Origin: Pseudomonas frederiksbergensis
GTDB taxonomy: Bacteria; Pseudomonadota; Gammaproteobacteria; Pseudomonadales; Pseudomonadaceae
NCBI RefSeq assembly: GCF_003732665.1
Contig: NZ_MOBP01000015.1
Coordinates: 124,001-188,000, forward strand
Direction: 5' to 3'
Length of the DNA stretch: 64,000 nucleotides
Shown one piece after another: positions 34,204 to 42,225 of the stretch. The notes below the pieces were generated by a model, which worked only from the letters and a program-made list of their open reading frames with translations, made no database searches and was not told where the DNA came from. Position 1 is the stretch's first letter; each line of letters opens with the position of its first letter. Both the position numbers and the translations under genes were made by a program.

Positions 34204-35790
34204 ATGACAGGCGAAATGAACATCCTCCCAGTCCCCCCGACCCCGCCGACGGTTACACGTCCGCAGGTGGTCAGCGGCGACTTGCTCAAGCTGCTGACGC
34301 CGATGGAGGGCCTGATCGGTGCCGGCCAGACCGCCAGCGCCCAGGTGCTATCGCTGAAGCAGGCGGATCAGACTTTTCAACTGCTGCTCAAAGTCACCCT
34401 CGACAACGGTCGCCAGACCACGGTCCAGGCCACCAGCCTGCAACCGCTGCCCACCGGCACCAACCTGGCGATCACCCAGCCGTCGGCCAGTAACCTGGCG
34501 ATCACGGTGCAGCAGGCGATTGCTTCCAGCGTCGCCACCCTCACCCGGATCGACACCGCGCAACTGCCGGTCGGCACCCTGCTGCAAGGCAAAGTGCTGA
34601 CTTCTCAAGTGTTGCCCCAGACGCCGGGGCAGCCCACGGTGTTTCGTTCGCTGGTGAGTTTGCTCAACACCGCCCTGAGCGGCAGCACTTTGACCATCGA
34701 CAGCCCGCAACCGCTGCGCATCGGCACCTTGCTCAGCGCGCTGGTGCAGGACACCCAGACCCTGAAGTTCCTGCCCCTGAGCAATCGCCAGGACCAGTTG
34801 GCGGTGACTCAGCAACTGACCACCCAGCAGAGCCGCCAGGGTTCGCTGGATGGCCTGCTCAGCGCCTTGCAGAACCTGCCGCAGTCCGACGAAACGTCCG
34901 ACGAAACGTCCGCCGACCTGCAAGCCGCGGTGAACAAACTGCTCGCCGGGCTGCCCGACGTGCAGCAGTTGAGCACGCCCAAAGGCCTGGCCCTGGCGCT
35001 GGCCAACAGCGGCTTGTTCCTCGAAACGAAATTGCTCACCGGCCAGACCCCGGCGCTGGCCCCGGACATGAAAGCCGACCTGCTCAAGCTGATCGCGCAA
35101 TTGACGCCCGGATTGCCGGCCAACACCAACCTAGGCGCCATCATCGCCGCCAACACCCTGGCCCAGGCGATGCCGAGCTTCGTGCGCAGTGCGCTGGGCA
35201 TGCTCGGCCAGGTCAGCGCCAAACCGTCGCCCACCAGTTTCCCGCTGCCTGACCGGCTGTTGCAGAGCCAGGATGGCGAAGGTGATCTGGAACACCTGCT
35301 ACGTCTGGCCGCCGCCGCTGTTTCGCGCCTGCAAAGCCATCAACTGTCGAGCCTGGAGCAAACTGGCGTCACCGACGATGGCCGGTTGATGAGCACCTGG
35401 CAACTGGAAATCCCGATGCGCAACCTGCAAGACATCGTGCCGTTGCAAGTCAAGTTCCAGCGCGAAGAAGCCCCGGAAAAAGAGCCGCAGAACGAGCGGC
35501 GTGAAGAGCGCGAGCCGAAGCAACAATTGTGGCGTGTCGAGCTGGCGTTCGACATGGAACCCTTGGGCCCGTTGCAGGTTCAGGCGCAGTTGATCCAGGG
35601 CAGCCTGTCCAGCCAGCTCTGGGCTGAACGGCCGTACACCGCGAGCCTGATCGAAAGCAACCTGACCGCCCTGCGCGAACGCCTGCTGGCCTCCGGCCTC
35701 AACGTCGGCGACCTGGATTGCCACCTCGGCACACCACCCCAAGGCGCACAAACCCGCCTCGAACAACGCTGGGTCGACGAAACCGCATGA
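34204..35790 (+). CDS. FliK-like flagellar hook-length control domain protein
   Basis: This 528-residue protein has a long Gln/Thr/Leu-rich N-terminal part and a C-terminal Flg_hook-like domain at about 410-515 (ELAFDMEPLGPLQVQAQLIQG and SLIESNLTALRERLLASGL). An internal duplication SDETSDETS lies near residue 225. It is coupled by ATGA to an FlhB-C-terminus-like gene, a pair known in pseudomonads next to ccm. It may be a paralogue of the main fliK, which would lie elsewhere. A role in flagellar export control is inferred from domain content only. Confidence 0.75.
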   Translation: MTGEMNILPVPPTPPTVTRPQVVSGDLLKLLTPMEGLIGAGQTASAQVLSLKQADQTFQLLLKVTLDNGRQTTVQATSLQPLPTGTNLAITQPSASNLAITVQQAIASSVATLTRIDTAQLPVGTLLQGKVLTSQVLPQTPGQPTVFRSLVSLLNTALSGSTLTIDSPQPLRIGTLLSALVQDTQTLKFLPLSNRQDQLAVTQQLTTQQSRQGSLDGLLSALQNLPQSDETSDETSADLQAAVNKLLAGLPDVQQLSTPKGLALALANSGLFLETKLLTGQTPALAPDMKADLLKLIAQLTPGLPANTNLGAIIAANTLAQAMPSFVRSALGMLGQVSAKPSPTSFPLPDRLLQSQDGEGDLEHLLRLAAAAVSRLQSHQLSSLEQTGVTDDGRLMSTWQLEIPMRNLQDIVPLQVKFQREEAPEKEPQNERREEREPKQQLWRVELAFDMEPLGPLQVQAQLIQGSLSSQLWAERPYTASLIESNLTALRERLLASGLNVGDLDCHLGTPPQGAQTRLEQRWVDETA

Positions 35791-36116
35791 GAAACCCCAA
35801 CACCCCACGCCAGGCGATCGCCCTCAAATACGACGGCACCCACGCCCCGACCCTCACCGCCAAGGGCGACGAAGAACTGGCCGAAGCGATATTGAAGATT
35901 GCCCGCGAATGCGAAGTGCCGATCTATGAGAATCCGGAGCTGGTAAGGCTGCTGGCGAAGATGGAACTGGGGGACAGTATTCCGGAAGAGTTATATCGCA
36001 CCATCGCCGAGATCATCGCGTTTGCGTGGAACCTGAAGGGGAAATTCCCGCAGGGGCAGGATCCGAATGCGCCGGCGGTGGAGAAGGATGTGACGGATCG
36101 TGGGGATGACTATTAG
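35787..36116 (+). CDS. FlhB C-terminal-domain-like protein
   Basis: This 109-residue protein is homologous to the cytoplasmic switch domain of FlhB/YscU (AIALKYDGTHAPTLTAKGDEELAEAIL, then IYENPELVRLLAKMELGDSIPEELYRTIAEIIAFAW). It lacks the membrane domain and the NPTH autocleavage site; it starts where the second half of a cleaved FlhB would begin. Such FlhX-like proteins can sometimes replace the FlhB C-terminal fragment. It overlaps the upstream FliK-like gene by four bases. Confidence 0.85.
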   Translation: MRNPNTPRQAIALKYDGTHAPTLTAKGDEELAEAILKIARECEVPIYENPELVRLLAKMELGDSIPEELYRTIAEIIAFAWNLKGKFPQGQDPNAPAVEKDVTDRGDDY

Positions 36117-36143
36117 CGGCCTCTACGCTAGCCCGGTATAGAA

Positions 36144-36166
36144 AACGCCGTCCCCCAGACGGCGTT
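36144..36166. terminator. Bidirectional terminator
   Basis: The perfect stem AACGCCGTC / GACGGCGTT with a 5-base loop lies between the convergent FlhB-like gene and the biosynthetic operon. On the minus strand it is followed by TTTTC. It marks the 3' end of the 11-gene minus-strand operon. Confidence 0.75.
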
Positions 36167-36181
36167 CCTCCTCTTTGCCTG

Positions 36182-37492
36182 TCAGCCCACCAGGTACTCA
36201 TCATAGGTACGACGAATCGAGCGCCAGCCGTCCTCGCTGAATGCCGTCCCGCCCAGCAAGCGTTCTGCCGTCTGGTCAAACGCGATCACATCGGCCCATA
36301 ACCGGTCCGTATCGGTGTCACAGAAACAGGCGTTCATCGGTGACGAGATCAAATCCCGGGTCGGTTTGTACTCGTCGCCTTCGCCGATGACGCAGACGTA
36401 GCCTTTGAAGGACTTCAATTGCGCCAGGTTTTGCTCCAGCAACGGCTCGCTGATTGAAAAAACACCGCTGTCGATGCAAATGACATCAGACACAACGGCA
36501 GGGGATTTCAGTTCGGCATCACGCATATTGGCGCTATCCCCGAAATACGCTTCGTACACCTGTTCCAGCAGCGACGAGTCATAGCACTCGATGAACAATT
36601 TGGGGGTGATGGTGCCGTGCATGCGAGCAGCCGCCTCGATCATCACCGGCCCGTTTTCGCCCATGACCAGTTCCATATGCACCGCGCCGTAGCTGATGTC
36701 GAGGGCCTTGGCGGCACGCTTGGCGTAGGCGCTCAGGGCTTGGCAGACCGGGGCATCGAGAGGCAGCATGAAGGTGAATTTCTTGACGAAGTCGCAGCCG
36801 GCAATGTCCAGTTCATCGCTGCGCACATAGCGACAAACGGCTGAAACAACGTAATTGCCTGCGCAGGCCACCATATCCACCACATACTCCGGCCCCCGGA
36901 TCATGGGCTGGATCAAAAAGTGGTCGTTAACGGTCCAGGTCGCAGAAAATGTGTCCCACGACGTGCTGTCCAGTGCCTGTTGCAGCTCTTCGCGGTTATT
37001 GCACAACTGCACGCCTTCGCCGCCGGCAGACGATTGCGGCTTGAGAATGCACGGATAGTGATCCCACTCGGCCATCGCCCGCCCGACACTTTCGGGGCCG
37101 TTGACGACGACGGTGGGAATGAAGGCCAGCCCCGCTTGCGCCAGCGATTGCTGCATCTGGTCCTTGTGTCGGCGTCGGAATGAGGTAGCCGGGTCGTTCC
37201 CGGGCAGCCGATAGTGAGCGGCGAGTTTCTCCGCCAGAAACACACCATTTTCACTGCCCGCCAACACCGCATCGAACAAACCACTTTCCACGGGAGGCAA
37301 TTGGTCTTCACTGGTGAAGATGCCTTTATAGAGTTCGGCTTGAAACTCACCTTTCTTCTTTGCATTGAGCTTCGGAATTCGTGCCACTTTATCGAGTTCA
37401 ATAATTGCGTAGCAGTCAACCCCTCGCTCTTTCAAATAGCGAACCAGAATATTGGCGTTCGAGACAGGATTGGCAATTAAACATGACGGCAT
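36182..37492 (-). CDS. ATP-grasp ligase of a biosynthetic cluster
   Basis: This 436-residue ATP-grasp protein resembles the amino-acid/dipeptide ligases (BacD, carnosine synthase, DdaF type). An N-terminal Rossmann-like domain covers residues 1-100. The ATP-binding Lys151 is in CILKPQSSAGGEGVQL, Glu274 in VHMELV, and the metal/phosphate region is Glu286 to Arg290 (MIEAAARMHG). Such enzymes activate a carboxylate as acyl phosphate and join it to an amine. It is the last gene of the operon, 15 bases after the NAT-like gene. The substrate is unknown; ligation of an amino acid to an acyl product is inferred. Confidence 0.82.
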   Translation of the reverse strand: MPSCLIANPVSNANILVRYLKERGVDCYAIIELDKVARIPKLNAKKKGEFQAELYKGIFTSEDQLPPVESGLFDAVLAGSENGVFLAEKLAAHYRLPGNDPATSFRRRHKDQMQQSLAQAGLAFIPTVVVNGPESVGRAMAEWDHYPCILKPQSSAGGEGVQLCNNREELQQALDSTSWDTFSATWTVNDHFLIQPMIRGPEYVVDMVACAGNYVVSAVCRYVRSDELDIAGCDFVKKFTFMLPLDAPVCQALSAYAKRAAKALDISYGAVHMELVMGENGPVMIEAAARMHGTITPKLFIECYDSSLLEQVYEAYFGDSANMRDAELKSPAVVSDVICIDSGVFSISEPLLEQNLAQLKSFKGYVCVIGEGDEYKPTRDLISSPMNACFCDTDTDRLWADVIAFDQTAERLLGGTAFSEDGWRSIRRTYDEYLVG

Positions 37493-37507
37493 ATTCTTAT
37501 CCTTTAG

Positions 37508-38368
37508 TTACCGTGAACCATCAAACATATCGACGGGCAGCGACACAAAGTCGCCGACCTCAAGTTCAATACTGAAGTACTCATCCAACACATCCACCAA
37601 CTCATGGCGTGATCTGATAATGCGGCGGTGGCGCGTATGTTGCTGCAGTGAGACCAACACATTGTTGATCAGATAACAGCCCCCCTGAAGCGAGGGCCGG
37701 GCACACACCAGATTGTCTTTAAAGGGCGACAGCGGTGAGTAGGCGTTGAAAAACTGCCCGACCACAAACTCATGGGCGCCGTAACAGGCGTCGCGCAATA
37801 TGTACATATTTATCCATTGCACACCACGCCGGTATTGAATGCCCCATACCGAAGTACCGACCCGCTGTACTCGATACTCATGAACACCTTGCACAACCTG
37901 GGCGTTGTGCAACAAACGCAAGGGGTACAAAAAACCCCGATAACCAAAGCCGACGTCACATATCCACTCTTCATCATCAACCCGCACCAATAACACCATA
38001 TGGGTGGACAGATTCATGGACCCATCTTCACGAGACACCGCCGACAGGCTCCGGCGGACACTGAAACCCAGTGTTTCCAGGACCACGGCGAGCAACCCGT
38101 TCATCTGTGTACAACCGCCGCCCCGGCGCCCCGAAATCAGTTTGTCGCCAATCTGCTGCATATCGAAGGAAGGCGCGATGCCGAGGAACACATCGAGCAT
38201 GTCGTACGCGATGTTGCTGGCGTGGGCAAAGTGGATATCCGCCAGCGTGTCGATACTGATATCCGTGGGCACATCCAGATTGATTCTCTTGAAGTAAAGC
38301 TCCAGCCAGGCAGGCACCCCAGATTCGCACGCCTCTGGCAGGCGCGATGAAACCGTTTCGGCATTCAC
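37508..38368 (-). CDS. Arylamine N-acetyltransferase-like acyltransferase
   Basis: This 286-residue protein belongs to the NAT family. The catalytic triad is intact: Cys86 in GRRGGGCTQMNGLL, His123 in STHMVLLV and Asp138 in WICDVGFGYRG. The Cys-His and His-Asp spacings (37 and 15) are like those of true NATs. The usual RGGxCFExN sequence is altered to RGGGCTQMN. In polyketide clusters, NAT homologues such as RifF act as amide synthases that release an ACP-bound chain onto an amine. With an ACP, ketosynthase and ATP-grasp ligase in the same operon, that role is likelier here than drug acetylation, but it is inference. Confidence 0.85.
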   Translation of the reverse strand: MNAETVSSRLPEACESGVPAWLELYFKRINLDVPTDISIDTLADIHFAHASNIAYDMLDVFLGIAPSFDMQQIGDKLISGRRGGGCTQMNGLLAVVLETLGFSVRRSLSAVSREDGSMNLSTHMVLLVRVDDEEWICDVGFGYRGFLYPLRLLHNAQVVQGVHEYRVQRVGTSVWGIQYRRGVQWINMYILRDACYGAHEFVVGQFFNAYSPLSPFKDNLVCARPSLQGGCYLINNVLVSLQQHTRHRRIIRSRHELVDVLDEYFSIELEVGDFVSLPVDMFDGSR

Positions 38369-38445
38369 TGATGCAACCTCGCAAAAAGGGAGGATTCAAC
38401 TATTACGGGAGAAGTAACGTTGGTGACGTGCGCAACAAACAGTGG

Positions 38446-39165
38446 TTATCCGATATTTTCGCCGTTACCCACTTTGATCACCGTGCCGGTTGTATTGAAT
38501 TGACGGCTCGCTAGTAAGAAAACCATGTTTGCCACCTCCTCGGGCTGCATGATTTTTCGTCCCGGTATCGACTTCAAGATTTCCCGTTCGCCGCCTTGGG
38601 CAAAGGCCTTGAACATATCCGTGTCGACAAATCCGGGGGCGACGGCATTGATCTTCACGTCAAACCTTGCCAACTCCAGTGCCAAGCCGAGGGTTAATCG
38701 TTCAATAGCTGCCTTGGCACAACCGTAGGCGGTATTACCCAGTTTGATCTTGGTGGCTGCCACCGAACTGATATTGACGATATTGCCGAAACGGGCGGCG
38801 GCCATGACCGGCGCGAAGACGTTGCAGTAATTCAAGGTACTGCCGAAGTTGGTGTCCATCACCTGATGAAACATGTCCGGGCTGGTATTCAGAAAAATCC
38901 CGTCCCCGGTAATGCCGGCGTTGTTGACCAATACGGCGGGCACGCCTTCCAGACGAATGCGCTCACACAACGCCTGTACCTGGTCGATTCGCCGACCATC
39001 CAGTTGCACAGCGGTCAGGTCAGGGAAATCCGCCATGAAACTGGCCGCAGCCTGTTCGTCCCGAGCGTAAGTGACGAACACTTTATAACCGGCACCCAGA
39101 AACTGTTCGGCGATACGACGACCGATCCCCCGCGTGCCACCCGTTACCACCGCAATGCCGCTCAT
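38446..39165 (-). CDS. 3-ketoacyl-ACP reductase (SDR, FabG-like)
   Basis: This 239-residue classical short-chain dehydrogenase has the cofactor motif TGGTRGIGRR, NNAGITGD, a catalytic Ser near 133 (NISSVAA), Tyr147 and Lys151 (YGCAK). FabG-like length and motifs predict NADPH-dependent reduction of a 3-ketoacyl-ACP. It overlaps the FabZ-like gene by four bases and is followed by a 77-base gap before the NAT-like gene. It is the ketoreductase of the putative type II assembly line. Confidence 0.92.
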   Translation of the reverse strand: MSGIAVVTGGTRGIGRRIAEQFLGAGYKVFVTYARDEQAAASFMADFPDLTAVQLDGRRIDQVQALCERIRLEGVPAVLVNNAGITGDGIFLNTSPDMFHQVMDTNFGSTLNYCNVFAPVMAAARFGNIVNISSVAATKIKLGNTAYGCAKAAIERLTLGLALELARFDVKINAVAPGFVDTDMFKAFAQGGEREILKSIPGRKIMQPEEVANMVFLLASRQFNTTGTVIKVGNGENIG

Positions 39166-39533
39166 GCACCCTCTCCTTGCAGCGAAATCACGCCACGGCA
39201 GTAATTAATGGCCTCGTGATGGAGCCTGAAACTGTATTGGTGGCCAGGGTCCTGGCCCGCGGTTTTTTTGTCGATCACCAGGCACAGGGACAAACGCGGG
39301 ACGATGGGTTCGAGAAAAGCCACCCGGGAAACCGTAAACGCTTCGACGGCCGCCCCCTTCATCCGTGCGATGCAGTCACTGACGAAGCCAATGATGCAAG
39401 CGCCCGGCACAATCGGAAAATCGGGAAAGTGCTCTGCGAAAATCGGCGCCGCCTCGTTGACAGTCAAGCGAGCGTCGAAACGTTGGGCCGAGGCCTCGGA
39501 GGCGTCGATTTGAAAAATCTGCAAATCAGCCAT
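39162..39533 (-). CDS. FabZ-like hotdog dehydratase subunit
   Basis: This 123-residue hotdog-fold protein has the FabZ/FabA active-site strand AEHFPDFPIVPGACIIGF; His35 corresponds to the catalytic His of FabZ. The Glu that follows in FabZ (PGVLxxE) is replaced by Gly49 here, so alone it may be incomplete as a dehydratase. The start was chosen at MADLQIF, 30 bases inside the open frame. It overlaps its neighbours on both sides. It may form a mixed complex with the small protein encoded at 40068-40442. Confidence 0.8.
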   Translation of the reverse strand: MADLQIFQIDASEASAQRFDARLTVNEAAPIFAEHFPDFPIVPGACIIGFVSDCIARMKGAAVEAFTVSRVAFLEPIVPRLSLCLVIDKKTAGQDPGHQYSFRLHHEAINYCRGVISLQGEGA

Positions 39534-40071
39534 TAGCTGACATCCTTTTGCTGAAGTAGGCATCCGGGAAAACTTCCGTCATGACCGATGCCACCAAAAT
39601 GCTCATGTAAGAACCGATCAGGAACACCGGCCAGTACGCTTCAAAACCCAGGCTCAACCCCGCTAACACCGCGTTGATCGAGAACGTCATGCACCACGCC
39701 TTGGTGATGGTGTTGTTGATGCCGAAAAACGCACTGGACTGGCGGGCATCTTCGTCAACGCCTTCACTGCCGTACTGCAAGGTGAACGGTTGCCCGCGCC
39801 ATACACTCGACCAGCCGATGACCGTCAACACGCCGTACAGCAGGAGCTTGACGTTTTCGAAGGTAGCGAGACCTGGCCAATACACGGACATCAGCGCCAT
39901 ACCGAGCAGGCAAATGACCAACGTGCACTCAATGACGAAGCCCTTTCGAAGCGTGTCGAAACACAAGACGAACATCAAAAAGGCTACCGACAAGGCGGCC
40001 TTCGCAAAATTGCCGTTGAACCAGTCAATCAGGTAGGGAAACAACAACCAGGGAATCATGAGTTTGATCAT
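39526..40071 (-). CDS. Small integral membrane protein of the biosynthetic operon
   Basis: This 181-residue protein has about five hydrophobic helices (e.g. AALSVAFLMFVLCFDTL, LVICLLGMALMSVYW, VFLIGSYMSILVASVM) and a polar loop near residue 100. I recognise no family. It overlaps the genes on both sides by 4-8 bases, so it belongs to the operon. Possible roles are product export or membrane anchoring of the assembly line; neither is shown by the sequence. Confidence 0.7.
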   Translation of the reverse strand: MIKLMIPWLLFPYLIDWFNGNFAKAALSVAFLMFVLCFDTLRKGFVIECTLVICLLGMALMSVYWPGLATFENVKLLLYGVLTVIGWSSVWRGQPFTLQYGSEGVDEDARQSSAFFGINNTITKAWCMTFSINAVLAGLSLGFEAYWPVFLIGSYMSILVASVMTEVFPDAYFSKRMSANG

Positions 40072-40442
40072 GGATGGCGCGCCTTCAGGCTCAACACCGT
40101 GATGGTCGCCAACGCATGAGCCTGGGCATCTGGACCGAGCGTGGCGAAGACTTCGACACGCCCTGCGCCGCCGTCCACACTGACTCGCCCCGTCAATTGC
40201 GTGATCTGCCGAGGGTTCAAGACGCGCAAACCGGTAATCAACGCCGGGACGTAATGGGTCGACGGCGCTGTACCGCTAGCCCCGCGTACGCATCGCACGG
40301 CAAACTGATTGAGCAATTCGGACAGCACGACGACCGCGCCATACCGTTCGATATACCGCTCAAAGCGCCCCTCATTGACTTGGCTGCTCCAGCCCTCTCC
40401 CATCGGTTCGACCGAAGGGCACATGTCCAGGTAAGCCTTCAT
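40068..40442 (-). CDS. Small protein, possibly a hotdog-fold partner
   Basis: This 124-residue protein has no clear signature. Its pattern, a central helix (GAVVVLSELLNQFAVRCV) followed by beta strands (VPALITGLRVLN, QLTGRVSVDG, GRVEVFATLG, ALATITVLSLKA), fits a hotdog fold of the ApeP/thioesterase-like type. Glu42 in the helix is where dehydratases carry the acid residue. It overlaps both neighbours by four bases. A partner of the FabZ-like protein is proposed; the identification is tentative. Confidence 0.5.
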   Translation of the reverse strand: MKAYLDMCPSVEPMGEGWSSQVNEGRFERYIERYGAVVVLSELLNQFAVRCVRGASGTAPSTHYVPALITGLRVLNPRQITQLTGRVSVDGGAGRVEVFATLGPDAQAHALATITVLSLKARHP

Positions 40443-40942
40443 TTGGACGGCGCCGCGGTCACGTTATCGGTCTTGAAAAAACGCAGCAGCCTGAGGCTTC
40501 GGCCGACAATCAGACCATTGATCAGCCCGGACCCCAGCGCCGACCAGGCCGCCACCGACACCTCATCGGCCAACTCCGGATGCATCGCCGCCTGGTAACC
40601 GCTGTAGTAACGCCAGGCAAAAAAACACCAGTACACCAACAGCACCTTGATCGTGCCGCCCAGTACCAGCCGCTCACCCTCACGTTCCACGTTGTGATAC
40701 GAGTAAAAGCGCAAGGCCAGCGCCCATCCCGCGAGCAATCCCAGGGCATAAACCGACAGCGGAATCACGACCCCCTGGGAGAGTTTCAGCGAGGCCAGGG
40801 AAATGGCGACGAAGATCACCGGCGTTATTTGCAACGAGCGTTTCGATTCATGATTGGTGAAGCAGGCAATGACGCCGTAATAGGTCACGATGAAAAAAAC
40901 CGCATAAACCCACAGCGGCGTACCGCGCAAAATGTCCAGCAT
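40439..40942 (-). CDS. Membrane protein (DUF6622-like)
   Basis: This 167-residue protein has about four to five membrane helices. The N-terminal part MLDILRGTPLWVYAVFFIVTYYGVIACF resembles DUF6622-type proteins with the conserved TPLWVY. The start was chosen at the ATG with AAGGGG upstream, eight codons inside the open frame. It follows the ligase gene after 44 bases and overlaps the next gene by four. Function is unknown. Confidence 0.7.
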   Translation of the reverse strand: MLDILRGTPLWVYAVFFIVTYYGVIACFTNHESKRSLQITPVIFVAISLASLKLSQGVVIPLSVYALGLLAGWALALRFYSYHNVEREGERLVLGGTIKVLLVYWCFFAWRYYSGYQAAMHPELADEVSVAAWSALGSGLINGLIVGRSLRLLRFFKTDNVTAAPSK

Positions 40943-40986
40943 AAAAACCCCTTGGCACTGCACATGCCTGAGACAAACAATGACGA

Positions 40987-42225
40987 TCAGCCAACAACCG
41001 ACAGTTGATTGCGATGGTCGAGCAAACGATTGAGTTTGCCCCGTGGGTTATAGGAGAAGTCTGCGTTGTTCGCCCACTTGATCACCGCAACCCCACGCGT
41101 CACTGCCTCCTTCAACTTTGGAATCAGCAAGAGTTGCTCTTGCAGACGCACGCCCCAGGCATCATCGATGACCGAAGGCTCGACATCGACGAGGACCGTA
41201 ACGCTGTCCTTGCCTGCGTCAGTGGTCGACAGGCGCACCTGAAACGCCTCTGACGGCACCTTGGCGGCCACCAATGCCTGCTCAATCAGCGTCAGGCTGA
41301 TGCGGTGCCCGCCGAGACTGAACTCCTCGGCCACGCGTTGACCGATCTTGAGGTAATACTGGTTGTCTTCACTCAGGGTCAGCTCCCCGACATCACCAAT
41401 CCGGTAGCGAATGATCGGCACCACCGGGGCCTTCAGGTCGGTCACCAGCAGCTCGCCGGAATCGGTCTGCTCCATGAAGAACCAGTCTGACAATATCAAG
41501 TGCTGGTGCGGCGCCATGGCCGGCGTGTTCACCGCCGCGAACCCCAGCTCCGTGGCCCCGTACAGGCTATGGAATTGCGCCTTGGGCCACAGGCGCTGGA
41601 TAAATTCGCGCTTGCCCAGGTGAAATGCTTCCCCGACAAACACGATCTTGGTGATGGCCAGATCCACATCAAGCTGTTCCGCGGCCTGGGCGACCTGGAT
41701 GATTCCGGTCGGTGAGCCCACCAATACGTTTGCGTTGAAACGCTTCATGGTGGCGAGTAACGACGGCATGTTGTTCATCACGTCGGGACGCCCTACCGGC
41801 AACACCGTCGAGCCGATCGGCTCAAGCATCCGGCACATGCCTTCGTAGTTGTAACCCAGGCACCCGGCGGTCAGCAGATTGACCACGGTGTCCTCGGCAC
41901 AAAACACATGCTCGGCCATGAAACCGCGCACCTGATAGGGGTAGCTGTCCTCGGTGACACGCTGGAAGATACGACTGGCCAGGACCAGCGGCGCCGAGGT
42001 GGTGCCCGAGGTCGAGATGACGTAGCAATGCTTCAGCTTGCCAGCATCAATCAGCGTATCGCTGACCTGCATCAGTGCTTTCTTGCTCAACGGCGGGTAT
42101 TTGTGCACGAAATCGTCATATCCCGTGACCGTTGGCAAATCCAGCGGATAACCCTGTTCGGCGTACTCGCCGATCATCTTGTTGAATTTTTCGATATCAA
42201 ACGAAGTGCGGCTTTTTATAGTCAT
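40987..42225 (-). CDS. Adenylate-forming acyl/aryl ligase (PaaK-like)
   Basis: This 412-residue member of the ANL superfamily is close in size to phenylacetate-CoA ligases. Motifs are STSGTTSAP at 71-79 (phosphate loop), YGATELG at 222-228, and YRIGDVGEL at about 274-282, with a short C-terminal lid domain. It would activate a carboxylic acid with ATP and load it on CoA or on the ACP of the cluster. Its ATG overlaps the ketosynthase stop by one base (TAATG). The starter substrate cannot be read from the sequence. Confidence 0.85.
   Translation of the reverse strand: MTIKSRTSFDIEKFNKMIGEYAEQGYPLDLPTVTGYDDFVHKYPPLSKKALMQVSDTLIDAGKLKHCYVISTSGTTSAPLVLASRIFQRVTEDSYPYQVRGFMAEHVFCAEDTVVNLLTAGCLGYNYEGMCRMLEPIGSTVLPVGRPDVMNNMPSLLATMKRFNANVLVGSPTGIIQVAQAAEQLDVDLAITKIVFVGEAFHLGKREFIQRLWPKAQFHSLYGATELGFAAVNTPAMAPHQHLILSDWFFMEQTDSGELLVTDLKAPVVPIIRYRIGDVGELTLSEDNQYYLKIGQRVAEEFSLGGHRISLTLIEQALVAAKVPSEAFQVRLSTTDAGKDSVTVLVDVEPSVIDDAWGVRLQEQLLLIPKLKEAVTRGVAVIKWANNADFSYNPRGKLNRLLDHRNQLSVVG

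Noticed and set aside
37508..38368. NAT as a simple drug-resistance or xenobiotic gene
   Set aside because: Its position inside a tightly coupled KS/ACP/KR operon makes a biosynthetic role more likely, although activity on arylamines cannot be excluded.
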